NCBI GenBank assembly: GCA_000825765.1
Contig: CDGH01000064.1
Location: forward strand, 1 to 60,035
DNA: 60,035 nucleotides
Direction: 5' to 3'
Source of the DNA: Ehrlichia minasensis
Lineage (GTDB): Bacteria; Pseudomonadota; Alphaproteobacteria; Rickettsiales; Anaplasmataceae
The number at the start of each line of letters is the position of its first letter. The stretch's first letter is position 1. This document shows, piece after piece, positions 17,927 through 27,721 of the stretch. The translations under genes were made by a program, and so were the position numbers. The notes beneath the pieces were generated by a model. It saw nothing but the letters and a program-made list of their open reading frames with translations. It did not search any database and was not told where the DNA came from.

Positions 17927-19726
17927 TTACTGACAAGATAAACATTCATTATAATCGAAATTCGTTATTTGCTTATATTGTTCTACTGATTTTTCTAATG
18001 CACCATGTGATACTTTATCTGCACGCTGTATTGACTTCGATCTGCAATAATACAAACTTTTCAATCCCTTTTTCCAAGCAAGAAAATGTATTTTATGCAA
18101 ATATCGTTTATGAATATTAGGAGGAAGAAAAATATTTACAGATTGTGCCTGACATATATATTTCGACCTATCACTAGTGTGCTCTATTATCCATCTTTGA
18201 TCAAGCTCATATGCAGTCTTAAATACTAATTTCTCCTCTTCAGTTAAAAAATCTAAATGTTGCACTGAACCTTCATTAGTTGAAATAGAAGACCACACTT
18301 GTTCATTATCTTTACCTTTTAGCATAAGTAACTTCTGCAAGAATTTATTCCGTACAATAAAAGAACCAGTTAAAGTTTTATGTGTAAAAACATTTGCCGC
18401 ATATGGTTCAATTCCAGGAGAAGTATTGCCAGCAATAATAGAAATTGATGCAGTAGGAGCAATTGACAATTTATTTACAAACCTCTCTACAATACCAGCA
18501 TCTTGCGCATCAGGACATGAGCCTTTTTCCATAGCAATATTATAAGATGCAATATCAGCATGCCGTTTTATATGAGAAAATATCCTTTTATTCCATATCA
18601 TAGCAGTTACAGATTCAAACGGTATCATTTTACTCTGTAAAAATGAATGAAACCCCATAACACCAACTCCTATGCTACGCTCACGCATTGCAGAATACCT
18701 TGCTCTCTCCATGTCATCAGGTGCTTTCTTTATAAAATCAGTCAATACATTATCAAGAAATCTCATTACATCTTCAATAAACAATGAATTGTCTTCCCAT
18801 TTTTCATAGTATTCAAGATTTAATGACGCAAGACAACATATTGCAGTACGAGATTTATTTAAATGATCATACCCAGTAGTCAGAGTTATTTCAGTACATA
18901 AATTGGACATTTTTATGTTTAGATTAAGCTTTTTATAAATTTCAGGTTTATTTTGCTCAACTTGATCAATAAATAATATATAAGGTTCTCCTGTTTCAAC
19001 TCTTGTAGTCAAAATTTTTATCCATATATCACGTGCTTTCACAGTAAAAATTACTGATTGATCCTTAGGACTTACTAAATCCCACGGTTCATCGTTCTCC
19101 ACACATCTCATGAATTTATCTGACAATACAACACCATGATGTATATTTAATGCTTTTCTATTAGGATCACCACCTGTCGGTTTTCTTAAGTCTAAAAATT
19201 CTTCAATTTCTGGATGCCACACAGGTAAGTATACAGCAGAGCTACCACGACGTAACGAGCCTTGACTAATTGCTAAAGTTAAAGCATTTTGGACTACAAT
19301 AAATGGTATGATACCAGAAGTCTTACCACTACCACGTACTTTTTCACCTATAGAACGTAAATTTCCCCAATAACTTCCTATTCCACCACCTTTAGACGCC
19401 AACCATACATTTTCATTCCATAAATTAACAATACCTCTTAAACTATCCTCTGTCTCATTTAAAAAACATGAAACTGGCAATCCCCTATTTGTACCACCAT
19501 TACTTAATATAGGAGTAGCAGGCATAAACCATAACTGACTCATATAATCGTATAACCTTTGTGCATGCTCTGGATTGTCTGAATAATACTCAGAAATTCT
19601 GACAAATAACTGCTGATAATCTTCATTTTCAAGCAAATACCTATCAGATAATACAGCCTTACCAAAAGATGTAAGATTATTATCTCTTTCATAATCAACA
19701 ATTATTTTTCTCATAATTTCTACCAT
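17927..19726 (-). CDS. nrdA: Ribonucleotide reductase class I, alpha subunit (short, no ATP cone)
   Basis: About 600 residues. The redox cysteine pair is at C92 (PVSCFLNE) and C302/C303 (AICCLASLN), and the thiyl-radical Cys with its glutamate is at NLCTEI (C282, E284), numbered from the TTG at 19741. The C-terminus ends in CLSCQ, the CXXC tail re-reduced by thioredoxin or glutaredoxin. The protein starts at about the ten-stranded barrel and lacks the N-terminal ATP-cone domain that gives most NrdA proteins dATP feedback. It makes deoxynucleotides with NrdB, which is not in this window. The start is uncertain: the ATG at 19726 is used here, while a TTG at 19741 adds five residues. Confidence 0.93.
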   Translation of the reverse strand: MVEIMRKIIVDYERDNNLTSFGKAVLSDRYLLENEDYQQLFVRISEYYSDNPEHAQRLYDYMSQLWFMPATPILSNGGTNRGLPVSCFLNETEDSLRGIVNLWNENVWLASKGGGIGSYWGNLRSIGEKVRGSGKTSGIIPFIVVQNALTLAISQGSLRRGSSAVYLPVWHPEIEEFLDLRKPTGGDPNRKALNIHHGVVLSDKFMRCVENDEPWDLVSPKDQSVIFTVKARDIWIKILTTRVETGEPYILFIDQVEQNKPEIYKKLNLNIKMSNLCTEITLTTGYDHLNKSRTAICCLASLNLEYYEKWEDNSLFIEDVMRFLDNVLTDFIKKAPDDMERARYSAMRERSIGVGVMGFHSFLQSKMIPFESVTAMIWNKRIFSHIKRHADIASYNIAMEKGSCPDAQDAGIVERFVNKLSIAPTASISIIAGNTSPGIEPYAANVFTHKTLTGSFIVRNKFLQKLLMLKGKDNEQVWSSISTNEGSVQHLDFLTEEEKLVFKTAYELDQRWIIEHTSDRSKYICQAQSVNIFLPPNIHKRYLHKIHFLAWKKGLKSLYYCRSKSIQRADKVSHGALEKSVEQYKQITNFDYNECLSCQ

Positions 19727-19945
19727 TTTTTCATCATTCAAAACTACATACTATAAAAATACATACATATTGTATGTATTTACTATATAAAACACAATAT
19801 ATAGAAATGCAAAACATCTTGCAAAAACTTTATACTACATGCAACTCTATAATATGGATTTACAACTATAAGATTAACACAAGAAATACACTTATTCGGG
19901 AAGCACACCCTCATTTAAGAGTGTAAAAAAAATGAAAGATAAACG

Positions 19946-20018
19946 TGACTCCCACGGGAGTCGAACCCGCGTTACCACCGTGAAAGGGTGGTGTCCTGGA
20001 CCACTAGACGAAGGAGTC
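19946..20018 (-). tRNA. tRNA-Glu (anticodon UUC)
   Basis: Full cloverleaf on the minus strand: acceptor GACTCCT/GGGAGTC with a terminal G-U at position 7-66, D arm TCGTCTAGTGGTCCAGGAC, anticodon stem-loop CCACCCTTTCACGGTGG with TTC, T arm GCGGG-TTCGACT-CCCGT, discriminator A. CCA is not encoded. In alphaproteobacteria tRNA-Glu also feeds tetrapyrrole or amidotransferase routes; here it reads GAA/GAG. Confidence 0.97.
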
Positions 20019-20028
20019 ATATCAGCTG

Positions 20029-20057
20029 ATTATAAAATTGAACACCAGCATAGTCAA
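20029..20057 (-). promoter_or_regulatory. tRNA-Glu promoter
   Basis: Minus-strand TTGACT (20057-20052) and TATAAT (20034-20029), exactly 17 bases apart, 10 bases before the mature 5' end of tRNA-Glu. One mismatch to consensus in twelve positions makes this one of the strongest promoters in the window. Confidence 0.85.
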
Positions 20058-20276
20058 ACATTATTCTGTAATTTAATTTATCATGTAAATAAAAATATTA
20101 AAATATAATTATTACATAAAGTATTTATTAAAATAAATGATCAAAACTATTAAAAAATAGAGTATAGATTATATTAAATTAACTAGTAAAGGGCTTAAAC
20201 TACAATAATTTATAAATTTTTTCTAACAACTATAAATTACATTGCACATTATTTTATAGTCTCTATAATCTTCAGA

Positions 20277-21128
20277 ATGAAACAACGCTTAGAGGAAATT
20301 TTGTCCTGTAATATATCAGAGTTAATGAAACACCACAGTAGCTTACTCATTAAAAAGCTAGAGGATATTCTACCAGAAAATAATCAAGATATATTAATGA
20401 CATCTATGAGATACTCTATACTTTCCACTGGCAAGCACATACGTCCTTTTCTTGTTAATGCCACAGCTCAAATGTTTGGTGTTAATGTAGACAGAACTCT
20501 ACCTGTTAGTGCAGCTGTAGAAATTATACATGTCTACTCATTAATACATGATGACCTACCAGGAATGGATAATGAAGAAATACGTCGTGGACAAGCAAGT
20601 TCTCATAAAAAATTCAATGAAGCAGTTGCAATATTAACTGGTGATGCATTATTAACTCTAGCATTTGAAATATTATCAACAATTGATGAATCATCACTCA
20701 TACGCTGCCGCATAATAAAAACTTTAGCTCGTGCTATAGGATACCAAGGCATGATACAAGGGCAAATACTTGATACAGAAACTATAGCAAAAGACATGCA
20801 TGAAATACAAAACATACATATATTAAAGACAGCGCAGTTTTTTTCTGCAATATGTGAATTAGGAGGAATACTAGGTAATGCATCAAATACCCAATTAAAT
20901 GCTCTTGCAAATTATGGGTTAAACATTGGACATGCTTTTCAAATAAAGGACGATATTGCTGATACAGATCAAGACAAATCCAAAAACAATATCCTTAACA
21001 TAACAAACAACAAAGATGCTAAAAACTATGCTAGTAATCTAATAGATAAATCAATTGAACATTTAACTATTTTTTCACATAAGGCAGATATTCTACAAAG
21101 TTTAGCAGGTCTTATAAGAAATTTATAA
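20277..21128 (+). CDS. ispA: Farnesyl diphosphate synthase (polyprenyl synthetase)
   Basis: 283 residues of the trans-prenyltransferase fold. The first aspartate-rich motif HDDLPGMDNEEIRRG has D92, D93 and D98 (the bacterial DDxxxxD form), preceded by GKHIRP for diphosphate binding; the second is KDDIADTDQD (D225, D226, D229). The DDxxxxD spacing with a typical 280-300 residue length indicates a short-chain (C15) enzyme of the IspA type. It condenses IPP with DMAPP and GPP, feeding undecaprenyl and ubiquinone side-chain synthesis, and so links to ubiA in this window. The ATG at 20277 lacks a strong ribosome binding site. The next gene starts 5 bases after its stop, so the two form an operon. 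Confidence 0.95.
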   Translation: MKQRLEEILSCNISELMKHHSSLLIKKLEDILPENNQDILMTSMRYSILSTGKHIRPFLVNATAQMFGVNVDRTLPVSAAVEIIHVYSLIHDDLPGMDNEEIRRGQASSHKKFNEAVAILTGDALLTLAFEILSTIDESSLIRCRIIKTLARAIGYQGMIQGQILDTETIAKDMHEIQNIHILKTAQFFSAICELGGILGNASNTQLNALANYGLNIGHAFQIKDDIADTDQDKSKNNILNITNNKDAKNYASNLIDKSIEHLTIFSHKADILQSLAGLIRNL

Positions 21129-21133
21129 AAAAC

Positions 21134-22045
21134 ATGAAAAAAATACTTTATAGATTATTATATCTCTGTCTCATTATAATATCTTTAGCATTTATAGGAA
21201 ATGTATTACAAATTCTATACACAAAAGCAATGCTTAATAAACAAGATACTAATAACCCTACAAAAGCATATAAAGTTAATACTAATAACTCTCTGACACA
21301 TATTATAGGATATGAATTATTAAAACCAATAATTGAAGCACGTATTGACTATTACATTAAAAAAAATGGATTGGTTGACTATTTAGAAAATATTAAACAT
21401 AAAATCATAAAGCCAGATTTATTCAAAGTACATGATATCGCAGAAGGAAATGGTAAAAAAGTACTCTGTGGGCAAAACATTTCTGCAGTAGTATATAAAT
21501 TCTCATACAACACAGATAGTAAAAATATCATTTCTCAAACTCTAACAAACATTCCACAAGAAGTAACATTCAACTTAGGAGAAAGTATTATAAAAGAACT
21601 CAATTATACAATAGAAGGGATGGAAGAAGAAGGTCAACGTATTATTATATTAACAGATGAACAAAATAACTTGAAAGAACAATACTACGTCAAACTAACA
21701 TACATTAATTCATCATATCCAGATGAAATCAATGACATGTTGATTTTTAATAATATCATTGAAGATTACAAAGGTACAGTTAACAAAATACGCTGTGGAG
21801 ATAGTGTAAAAGTGAGATATAATATACGTGAATCAAATGGAAAAATAATATTAGAAAATCAAGAATTAAAAGTAGACATTGGCAAAAATAAAGTTCCTCT
21901 TGCAATAGAATTAGGGCTTATCAACATGAGATCAGATATGACACGATCCATCATAGCCTCACCAAAGCTCTTTACCAATTTTGAGAAACCTGAACATTTT
22001 GATGAAAATAACATTAAAATAATTGATATAAGTATTATTGAATGA
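21134..22045 (+). CDS. Membrane-anchored protein with two weak FKBP-like repeats
   Basis: 303 residues. One N-terminal membrane helix (about 5-26) has no lipobox, so the rest probably faces the periplasm. Two stretches, about 100-190 and 210-303, share the order of FKBP prolyl isomerases: 'G-V-YKFSYNTDSKNI' then 'F-LGESIIKELNYTIEGMEEEGQRIIIL', and 'G-SVKVRYNIRESNGKII' then 'DIGKNKVPLAIELGLINMRSDMTRSII'. These match the FKBP pattern (V-V-Y-G-G-F, then F-LG---I-G-E-GL--M--G--R), but the glycines and aromatic active-site residues are largely lost. A periplasmic chaperone-like role is inference; I would not claim isomerase activity. It is cotranscribed with ispA (5-base gap), an association whose meaning is unclear. 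Confidence 0.6.
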   Translation: MKKILYRLLYLCLIIISLAFIGNVLQILYTKAMLNKQDTNNPTKAYKVNTNNSLTHIIGYELLKPIIEARIDYYIKKNGLVDYLENIKHKIIKPDLFKVHDIAEGNGKKVLCGQNISAVVYKFSYNTDSKNIISQTLTNIPQEVTFNLGESIIKELNYTIEGMEEEGQRIIILTDEQNNLKEQYYVKLTYINSSYPDEINDMLIFNNIIEDYKGTVNKIRCGDSVKVRYNIRESNGKIILENQELKVDIGKNKVPLAIELGLINMRSDMTRSIIASPKLFTNFEKPEHFDENNIKIIDISIIE

Positions 22046-22516
22046 TACTTTCTAAAATACATTAATGTAAAACACGTCTGAAAATATGATTAAGGTTGTA
22101 AATTTACCTTACTATCGAAAGTTGCTTATATATAAATTTTAATCTGTCATACAGCACAGTAATATTACATTTCTTTCTTCATAACTTTCTTCATGACACA
22201 GTATCAACAAAATAACACCGCACAGTATACTTATTAATCTTAATGAATACATATAATAGCTACCAAACATGAACCACTATTTAAACTATGAAGTTTTATA
22301 GATAATAGATTAGTAAAATCTAAATAAAACTATACTGATAATTAATCCAAGATTTATTATATCCAACAATGCTAAATATATGAAACAACAAGCATAAAAC
22401 TTAGGTACCTAGAAATTTCATTGTTACAAGTTTTCAAACTATAATTAATAACATAAATTTTTATATAAGGTATATACACTCCTAAAAATTTCACACATTT
22501 ACATATATATCTTGTA
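22046..22516. other. Non-coding gap of 471 bp
   Basis: Convergent gap between the FKBP-like gene and thiO. AT-rich, stops in all frames; no clear terminator hairpin or repeat recognised. Confidence 0.5.
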
Positions 22517-23578
22517 CTAATTAATTATCTCAACAATCGAAGAACTATTACTAAAGTTTCCATTAAGCAATAATATCACCTCTTCTATTAAAGATGGAGT
22601 TAACAAATAACCATGTCGATACAAACCATTAATTCTTATCAAATTACCTTGAACATATATTTTAGGTAAATTATCAGCAAATGCCGCCCTGCAATTACTC
22701 GACATATTTATAATTCTTGCTTCAGCAAAACCCTTATGTACTGAATAAGCTGCTGACAATAATTCTAATACGGACTGCACTGAAACTTCAGACATATCTG
22801 AACTTTCTATTTCAGTAGCTCCAACAACAAACTGAGAATCTCTTCTAGGCACTATATATATACTGTATCTAGGGTGTACCATTCTAATTGGTCTATTTAA
22901 ACTAACTTGTGGAGCATATAATAACAATACTTCACCTCTAACTCCTCTTAAATTAGGCAAATCATCTTTTGCACCTATACCTCTACAATCAAACACAAAG
23001 TCAAATTTAAATTTTTTATTTCCTACAACAACAACTCTACTAACAATCTCGTTAACAACAGCATGTTCATACCAAACAACACTGTAATGTTCTAAAGTAC
23101 AAGTTGTATTATAAAACAGTTGTGAAGTATCAATTTGTCCCTCTCCTGGCAAATACAATCCATAAGGAAACAAGAGATTAGGTTCAAGTACTTTTAACTT
23201 ATTTTCATCTATTATTTGTAAATCATTAAGACTGCACTTTCTTTTTATAAACATCATCATTCTTTCAAGATCTGATATGTCATTTCTATGAGCTACTATT
23301 AGACTACCAAGCATCTTAAAAGAAGTATCACCTAATATACTGTTGAGAATTCCTGGCCATAAATTTAATGACTTTACACCTAAGTCAAAAATAGTTTGCT
23401 CCATTTTTTCTGATTCCGAATATAAAGCAAGCATACCTGCAGCAATAACACCACAACTTTTTCTGTCATTCTTACCAAATTTATCAAATAAAGTAACCTG
23501 CCAACCTTCACGTAACAACCTTAATGCTAATAACCTACCTACTAACCCTGCACCTACAATTCCTGCTTTTTTATTCAT
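22517..23578 (-). CDS. thiO: Glycine oxidase ThiO-like FAD-dependent oxidoreductase
   Basis: 353 residues of the DAO/GlyOx flavoprotein family. The N-terminal Rossmann motif is GIVGAGLVG followed by the acidic strand end TLFDKFG; the mid-region has a LEPNL segment and a DCRGIGAKD FAD motif; the RGVRGEVLLLYAP stretch and the C-terminal GLYRHGYLLTPSLIEEV are characteristic of ThiO. ThiO oxidises glycine to iminoglycine (dehydroglycine) for the thiazole ring of thiamine in aerobic bacteria. Ehrlichia keep thiamine synthesis genes, so the assignment fits, though no other thi gene is nearby. The ATG at 23578 is used; a TTG nine bases upstream is the alternative. Confidence 0.85.
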   Translation of the reverse strand: MNKKAGIVGAGLVGRLLALRLLREGWQVTLFDKFGKNDRKSCGVIAAGMLALYSESEKMEQTIFDLGVKSLNLWPGILNSILGDTSFKMLGSLIVAHRNDISDLERMMMFIKRKCSLNDLQIIDENKLKVLEPNLLFPYGLYLPGEGQIDTSQLFYNTTCTLEHYSVVWYEHAVVNEIVSRVVVVGNKKFKFDFVFDCRGIGAKDDLPNLRGVRGEVLLLYAPQVSLNRPIRMVHPRYSIYIVPRRDSQFVVGATEIESSDMSEVSVQSVLELLSAAYSVHKGFAEARIINMSSNCRAAFADNLPKIYVQGNLIRINGLYRHGYLLTPSLIEEVILLLNGNFSNSSSIVEIIN

Positions 23579-23587
23579 GATAAACAA

Positions 23588-24418
23588 TTACTTAAATAAA
23601 CATTTTTTAACACAAATATCATATTCATAGCAAAATAATATGACAATTCAACATTCACAATCTTACTTATTCAAACATTAAAACATTACATAAAAAACTA
23701 CATTACTTTATCAAGTATCACATACATCAGCTTTTACTGTTTTAAATCATAAGTCTTCTTATACTGATTTAAATAAAAAATATTAATATATTAGACTACA
23801 ATATATTACACGAACTATATATTATATGACAAAAAATTTACCTGTAACTCAAATACTCGTCTTATCTACATCATCACTTAATATTAACGTAACTCATATT
23901 ACACAGCATACAATACATCTAGTACAACTAGCTGACACTATATTGTTCCAATACTAATTAATAAGACACTCATTTTTTAATTAATCTTTTTTTTCAGAAG
24001 CATTGCTAATATTATCACCACATCAAGATAACTTACACATTTATATACTTAAACTTCGAATATTTTCACAAATTAAAATCCGCAGGATTATATTTTGATG
24101 TATAATTTTTAAACCTACCTTTTTCCGCTTCAAAAAATAACTTATGTAACACCTAAACATATATAAAACCTTAATATTACACTGCTTTAAACATTAATTA
24201 ATAGACATTCATTCTTCATTTTGTAAACATTACTAATATAATAACTACATAAATAAAACAGATATATCTATTTTCATTATTATGTGTAACTACTATTATT
24301 AATTCACAACAAGATATTTAACCACGTTTTTTAAACATAACTAACAAGACATTCATTTTTCACTTTATAAGCATCACTAATATCATAACTACATAGATAA
24401 ACATTCATTCGAACACTT
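23588..24418. repeat. Tandem-duplicated region downstream of dnaB (period about 350 bp, with inner copies)
   Basis: The phrase 'ta-aagacattcat-t' plus 'aagcatcactaatatcataactacataga-aa' occurs at about 24340-24405, in decayed form at about 24193-24260, and again at about 23957-24030. The copy after 24066 includes the dnaB 3' end (see the pseudogene entry). The offset between the two dnaB tails is 353 bases, and an inner copy about 147 bases from the last shows nested duplication. Confidence 0.75.
24066..24140 (-). pseudogene. Relic of the dnaB 3' end (24 codons plus stop)
   Basis: Read on the minus strand, this stretch encodes LFFEAEKGRFKNYTSKYNP followed by ADFNL and a TGA stop. The true DnaB ends LFFEAEKGRFKDYTSRYNP then ADFNL, so only two residues differ over 24. 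It is a non-functional tail copy left by tandem duplication, 353 bases downstream of the real dnaB end. Upstream of this segment the homology breaks off after a deletion. Confidence 0.9.
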
Positions 24419-25885
24419 TTACAAATTAAAATCTGCAGGATTATATCTTGATGTATAATCTTTAAATCTACCCTTTTCCGCTTCAAAAAATAATTTAATA
24501 TTTCCTATTGGACCATTACGCTGCTTTGAAATTAGTATATCTGCAACATTACTTATTGAATTCATTTTTTCTTGCCATTCCACATGCTTAGCAGTACCCT
24601 CAGCTGGTTGCTTCCTAAGTTCATAATATTCCTCTCTATACAAAAACATTACAACATCAGCATCTTGCTCTATGCTACCAGAATCTCTTAAGTCAGACAA
24701 TTGAGGTTTCTTATCATCACGTTGTTCAACTAACCTAGACAACTGAGATAAAGCAACAACTGGTATATTGAGTTCTTTCGCAATAGCCTTAAGTCCTTGT
24801 GTCACCTCTGATACTTCCTGAACTCTATTTTCTCCACTACGTTTAGTCGTACCTTTGACTAATTGTAAATAATCTATAAACACAGCTTCCAAATTATATA
24901 GTTGATGCATTCTTCTAATTCTAGTTCTTAAACTACTAATAGATATGCTAGACGAATCATCAATGATTAATGGTAAATTACATACTTTAGTACTGGCATC
25001 AATTACCTTTTTAAGCTCTTCCCCACTAATCTTTCCAGACAGTGCTTTATAAGAACTTACATCAGATTCAATAGCTATCACTCTAGAAGCTAATTGCTCA
25101 GCTGACATCTCTAATGAAAAAAATCCAATATGCTGACCGTTATATTGACTACTATTACTTAAAATCTTACATGCATTTAATGCCATATTCAATGCCAAAG
25201 CTGTTTTCCCCATAGAAGGACGTGCAGCTAAAATCAGCAAATCAGACTTCTGTAACCCATTTAACAGTTGATCTAGGTCACGAAATCCAACAGATATACC
25301 CTGTAATACTCCTTCATTATTTTTCGCAAACTCTATTTTTTTCTTAATATTTGCAACTAAAAGCGCAAATTGGTGATAAGTTTTATCAGACTTTCCTTGA
25401 CTACCAAGCAAAAACAATTTTTGTGCAGCATTTTCTATTTGATAAATTGCAGAATTATCAACATCATAATTATATGCTCCACTAATTAAATCCTGACCAA
25501 ATGAAATGAGACATCTTCTCAAATAAGCATCAACAACTATATTCGCCACATTTTTAATATCAAAAATTATACTAGCTTTTGCTGCAATTTTTGCTAAATA
25601 CTCAACTCCACCAGATTCAATCAAATCTTCATCATTGTCAAAAAACATTTTCAAACTAACTTCATTAGCAACCAACCCACGCTTGTTAATTTTGACTATT
25701 TGCTCAAAAATACGACGATGTAGAGTATCAAAAAATACATCACTTGTTATTATATCTTCAACTGCATCACAAATTCTATTGTCACGCAACATTGATCCTA
25801 ATAATATCTGTTCAGCTTCAATATTACAAGGAAGTTCAGATATTAGCTGGCCAAAGTTCTTACTAGTGTTCGATTTCAATTCCAA
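24419..25885 (-). CDS. dnaB: Replicative DNA helicase DnaB
   Basis: 488 residues, usual DnaB length. The N-terminal helical domain (NIEAEQILLGSMLRDN at about 21-36) binds primase. The C-terminal RecA-like ATPase has Walker A ARPSMGKTALA at 221-231, the FFSLEMSAEQLASR segment, Walker B AVFIDYLQLV and the QLSRLVEQRDDKKPQLSDLRDSG block with the arginine finger region. DnaB is the ring helicase that unwinds DNA at the replication fork. The ATG at 25885 lies within a weak GAGGG-type context. Its last 24 codons are duplicated in the downstream gap. No intein or insertion is present. Confidence 0.98.
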   Translation of the reverse strand: MELKSNTSKNFGQLISELPCNIEAEQILLGSMLRDNRICDAVEDIITSDVFFDTLHRRIFEQIVKINKRGLVANEVSLKMFFDNDEDLIESGGVEYLAKIAAKASIIFDIKNVANIVVDAYLRRCLISFGQDLISGAYNYDVDNSAIYQIENAAQKLFLLGSQGKSDKTYHQFALLVANIKKKIEFAKNNEGVLQGISVGFRDLDQLLNGLQKSDLLILAARPSMGKTALALNMALNACKILSNSSQYNGQHIGFFSLEMSAEQLASRVIAIESDVSSYKALSGKISGEELKKVIDASTKVCNLPLIIDDSSSISISSLRTRIRRMHQLYNLEAVFIDYLQLVKGTTKRSGENRVQEVSEVTQGLKAIAKELNIPVVALSQLSRLVEQRDDKKPQLSDLRDSGSIEQDADVVMFLYREEYYELRKQPAEGTAKHVEWQEKMNSISNVADILISKQRNGPIGNIKLFFEAEKGRFKDYTSRYNPADFNL

Positions 25886-27169
25886 AATACCCTCTCAAAA
25901 GTAATAACATTATATTTAGATAAAAACTTACACTATTTATAACATCTTACACCTACTAACAAACCAAAAAATTCAATTACTATTATTTTAAGAACAGTCA
26001 TAAATACCAAGTATACTTACACTATTAAACACCAGTTAGTTCATACCAATAAAATTTACATGATTTTGCCTCTATTCCACAAATTGAATAATAATTTCAC
26101 AATGTATTCTCTTACAAAATACTTTTACTATATTGAAACCTAACATTTTTACAACATAATTCAACTTTATAATATATCATACACAGATTTACTAAAATTA
26201 CTAACAAACACTTCATAGATATCATAATCATTAGAGTCACAACACACCAATAATACTCGTATTAAAAATGTGAGATTACTCCTTAGATTTCATAATAAAA
26301 ATTAAATACTATTGTCTATTAAGCTTGTTGCTAAGAAGATGTACTAAAAATTGTTCACACATTATTGCACTAAATAATAACAAATATTATATACAGATTG
26401 AAGTTTTGCATAGACAGAAGATAGAACAGCATAATACAACAAAAACTAAATTTGACTGGTAACTGGAATTAGTAAATGTAACAAAACATTCACAGTAACA
26501 TATTTGTACTACCACAATACCAAACATATAAAGAAAGTATCTACTCCTATATCTCCTATACAAAAATTGACATTACAAATCTACAACTGTCAAAAATCAA
26601 ATTTCTTACCTCTTTAATTTACTATCAAAAATAGCAACACATTGACAAAATTTTTCTACACTGTAGGATCATACAAAAACAAACATTACATTAATGTTAT
26701 ATATACTATTTCTAATAGACAAAACTAAAATCTATATATCAATCTATCAGGTATAAAAAATGACACTTTCTTGACTTACCATTAAAGATAGTATCACTCA
26801 ACAAAGTTTTTTACACATCATTACGTAAAACCAAAAGCAACTTCTATATTAATGTGCCTACACTCAATGTGTCTACACTCACCATCTACAATAGACAAAA
26901 TAAAATACACATAGCAACAGGTATAAAAATGACACTTTCTTGACTATCACTAGATGATGATGCTTAACAAAGTTTTTCTATATACCAATCACTTATACAC
27001 AAACACTACATTAACTATACTTATTTAACTATCCCTGTATGAATACCACTCAAAAAAATAAGTTTATAATTTCAAAAGTAGTAGAAATAAAATTACGCAA
27101 GACATGGACTACCAGTGCACAACTATTATATATATAATGTGAGGATTTATAGATTTCAAAATACAATAA
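25886..27169. other. Non-coding gap of 1284 bp
   Basis: Large AT-rich gap between the small membrane protein gene and dnaB. The right-hand third (26.6-27.0 kb) is a decayed three-copy tandem repeat, listed separately. The rest shows no gene, tRNA or clear hairpin. It must hold the dnaB promoter near 25.9 kb. Confidence 0.5.
26590..27040. repeat. Decayed tandem repeat, about three copies, period about 170 bp
   Basis: GGTATAAAAAATGACACTTT plus CTTGACT at 26750-26776 recurs as GGTATAAAAATGACACTTTC plus TTGACT at 26920-26945. 'caacaaagttttttacaca' at about 26803 recurs as 'taacaaagtttttctatat' at about 26966, and as 'tgacaaaatttttctacac' at about 26645. 'acaaacattacattaa' at about 26680 recurs as 'acaaacactacattaa' at about 27000. 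Confidence 0.75.
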
Positions 27170-27595
27170 CTATTTAGATCTTCCCTTATATCTTCCTTGA
27201 GATAAAGATCTCATACTTACAAACATCTGCCAAAACCCTGTTTCTTCTTTATCAAATTTCAACCCAGCAAACCTCTGCAACTTCTCTGACATTACAAACC
27301 TGGTCCAATGCCCTATTGGCTGCATAATCTCAACAATTTTAATATTACTTTTATACTCTGTAGTATCTCTAGTAATATCACTAACTAACATCTGATGTTT
27401 AATAATCTCTTTTTGCTTCTTCTCTATATACCTTTTATATTTTTCTTCATCTGTTAGCTGTTCTTCGCAATCATTATCAACAAATATCTTTAAAATATTC
27501 TCATGTATATAATTCTTATACAAACTAAACAGTGCTATACAAATACCTAAAGCACCCAAAGCTATGACTAAAGAAATAAGAACATCAAAATACAT
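27170..27595 (-). CDS. Small membrane-anchored protein of unknown function
   Basis: 141 residues. One strong N-terminal membrane helix (about 5-26, VLISLVIALGALGICIALFSLY) is followed by a charged, probably cytoplasmic region: an acidic stretch DNDCEEQLTDEEK, a Lys/Glu-rich helix with coiled-coil character (KYKRYIEKKQKEIIKHQ), and a C-terminus with FWQMFVSMRSLSQGRYKGRSK. I do not recognise the family; it resembles the small conserved hypothetical proteins common in Ehrlichia and Anaplasma. Amino-acid composition and the intact frame support a real gene. It is divergent from tadA, with 126 bases between their starts. Confidence 0.65.
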   Translation of the reverse strand: MYFDVLISLVIALGALGICIALFSLYKNYIHENILKIFVDNDCEEQLTDEEKYKRYIEKKQKEIIKHQMLVSDITRDTTEYKSNIKIVEIMQPIGHWTRFVMSEKLQRFAGLKFDKEETGFWQMFVSMRSLSQGRYKGRSK

Positions 27596-27721
27596 AAAAA
27601 TATATTAAAAACCCCACATTGTATTATATCACAATTTTACTAAAATAGTAACTCCATCTTTACTATACTAAAACAATATTTTGTATAATATATAATATTA
27701 TTTTTACTAAAATATAAAATA

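Noticed and set aside
17923-18120. Plus-strand open frame inside the nrdA end
   Set aside because: Antisense shadow of nrdA with no ribosome binding site or family match.
19905-19924. Intrinsic terminator for tRNA-Glu
   Set aside because: A six-pair hairpin exists, but on the minus strand the T-run comes before, not after, the stem.
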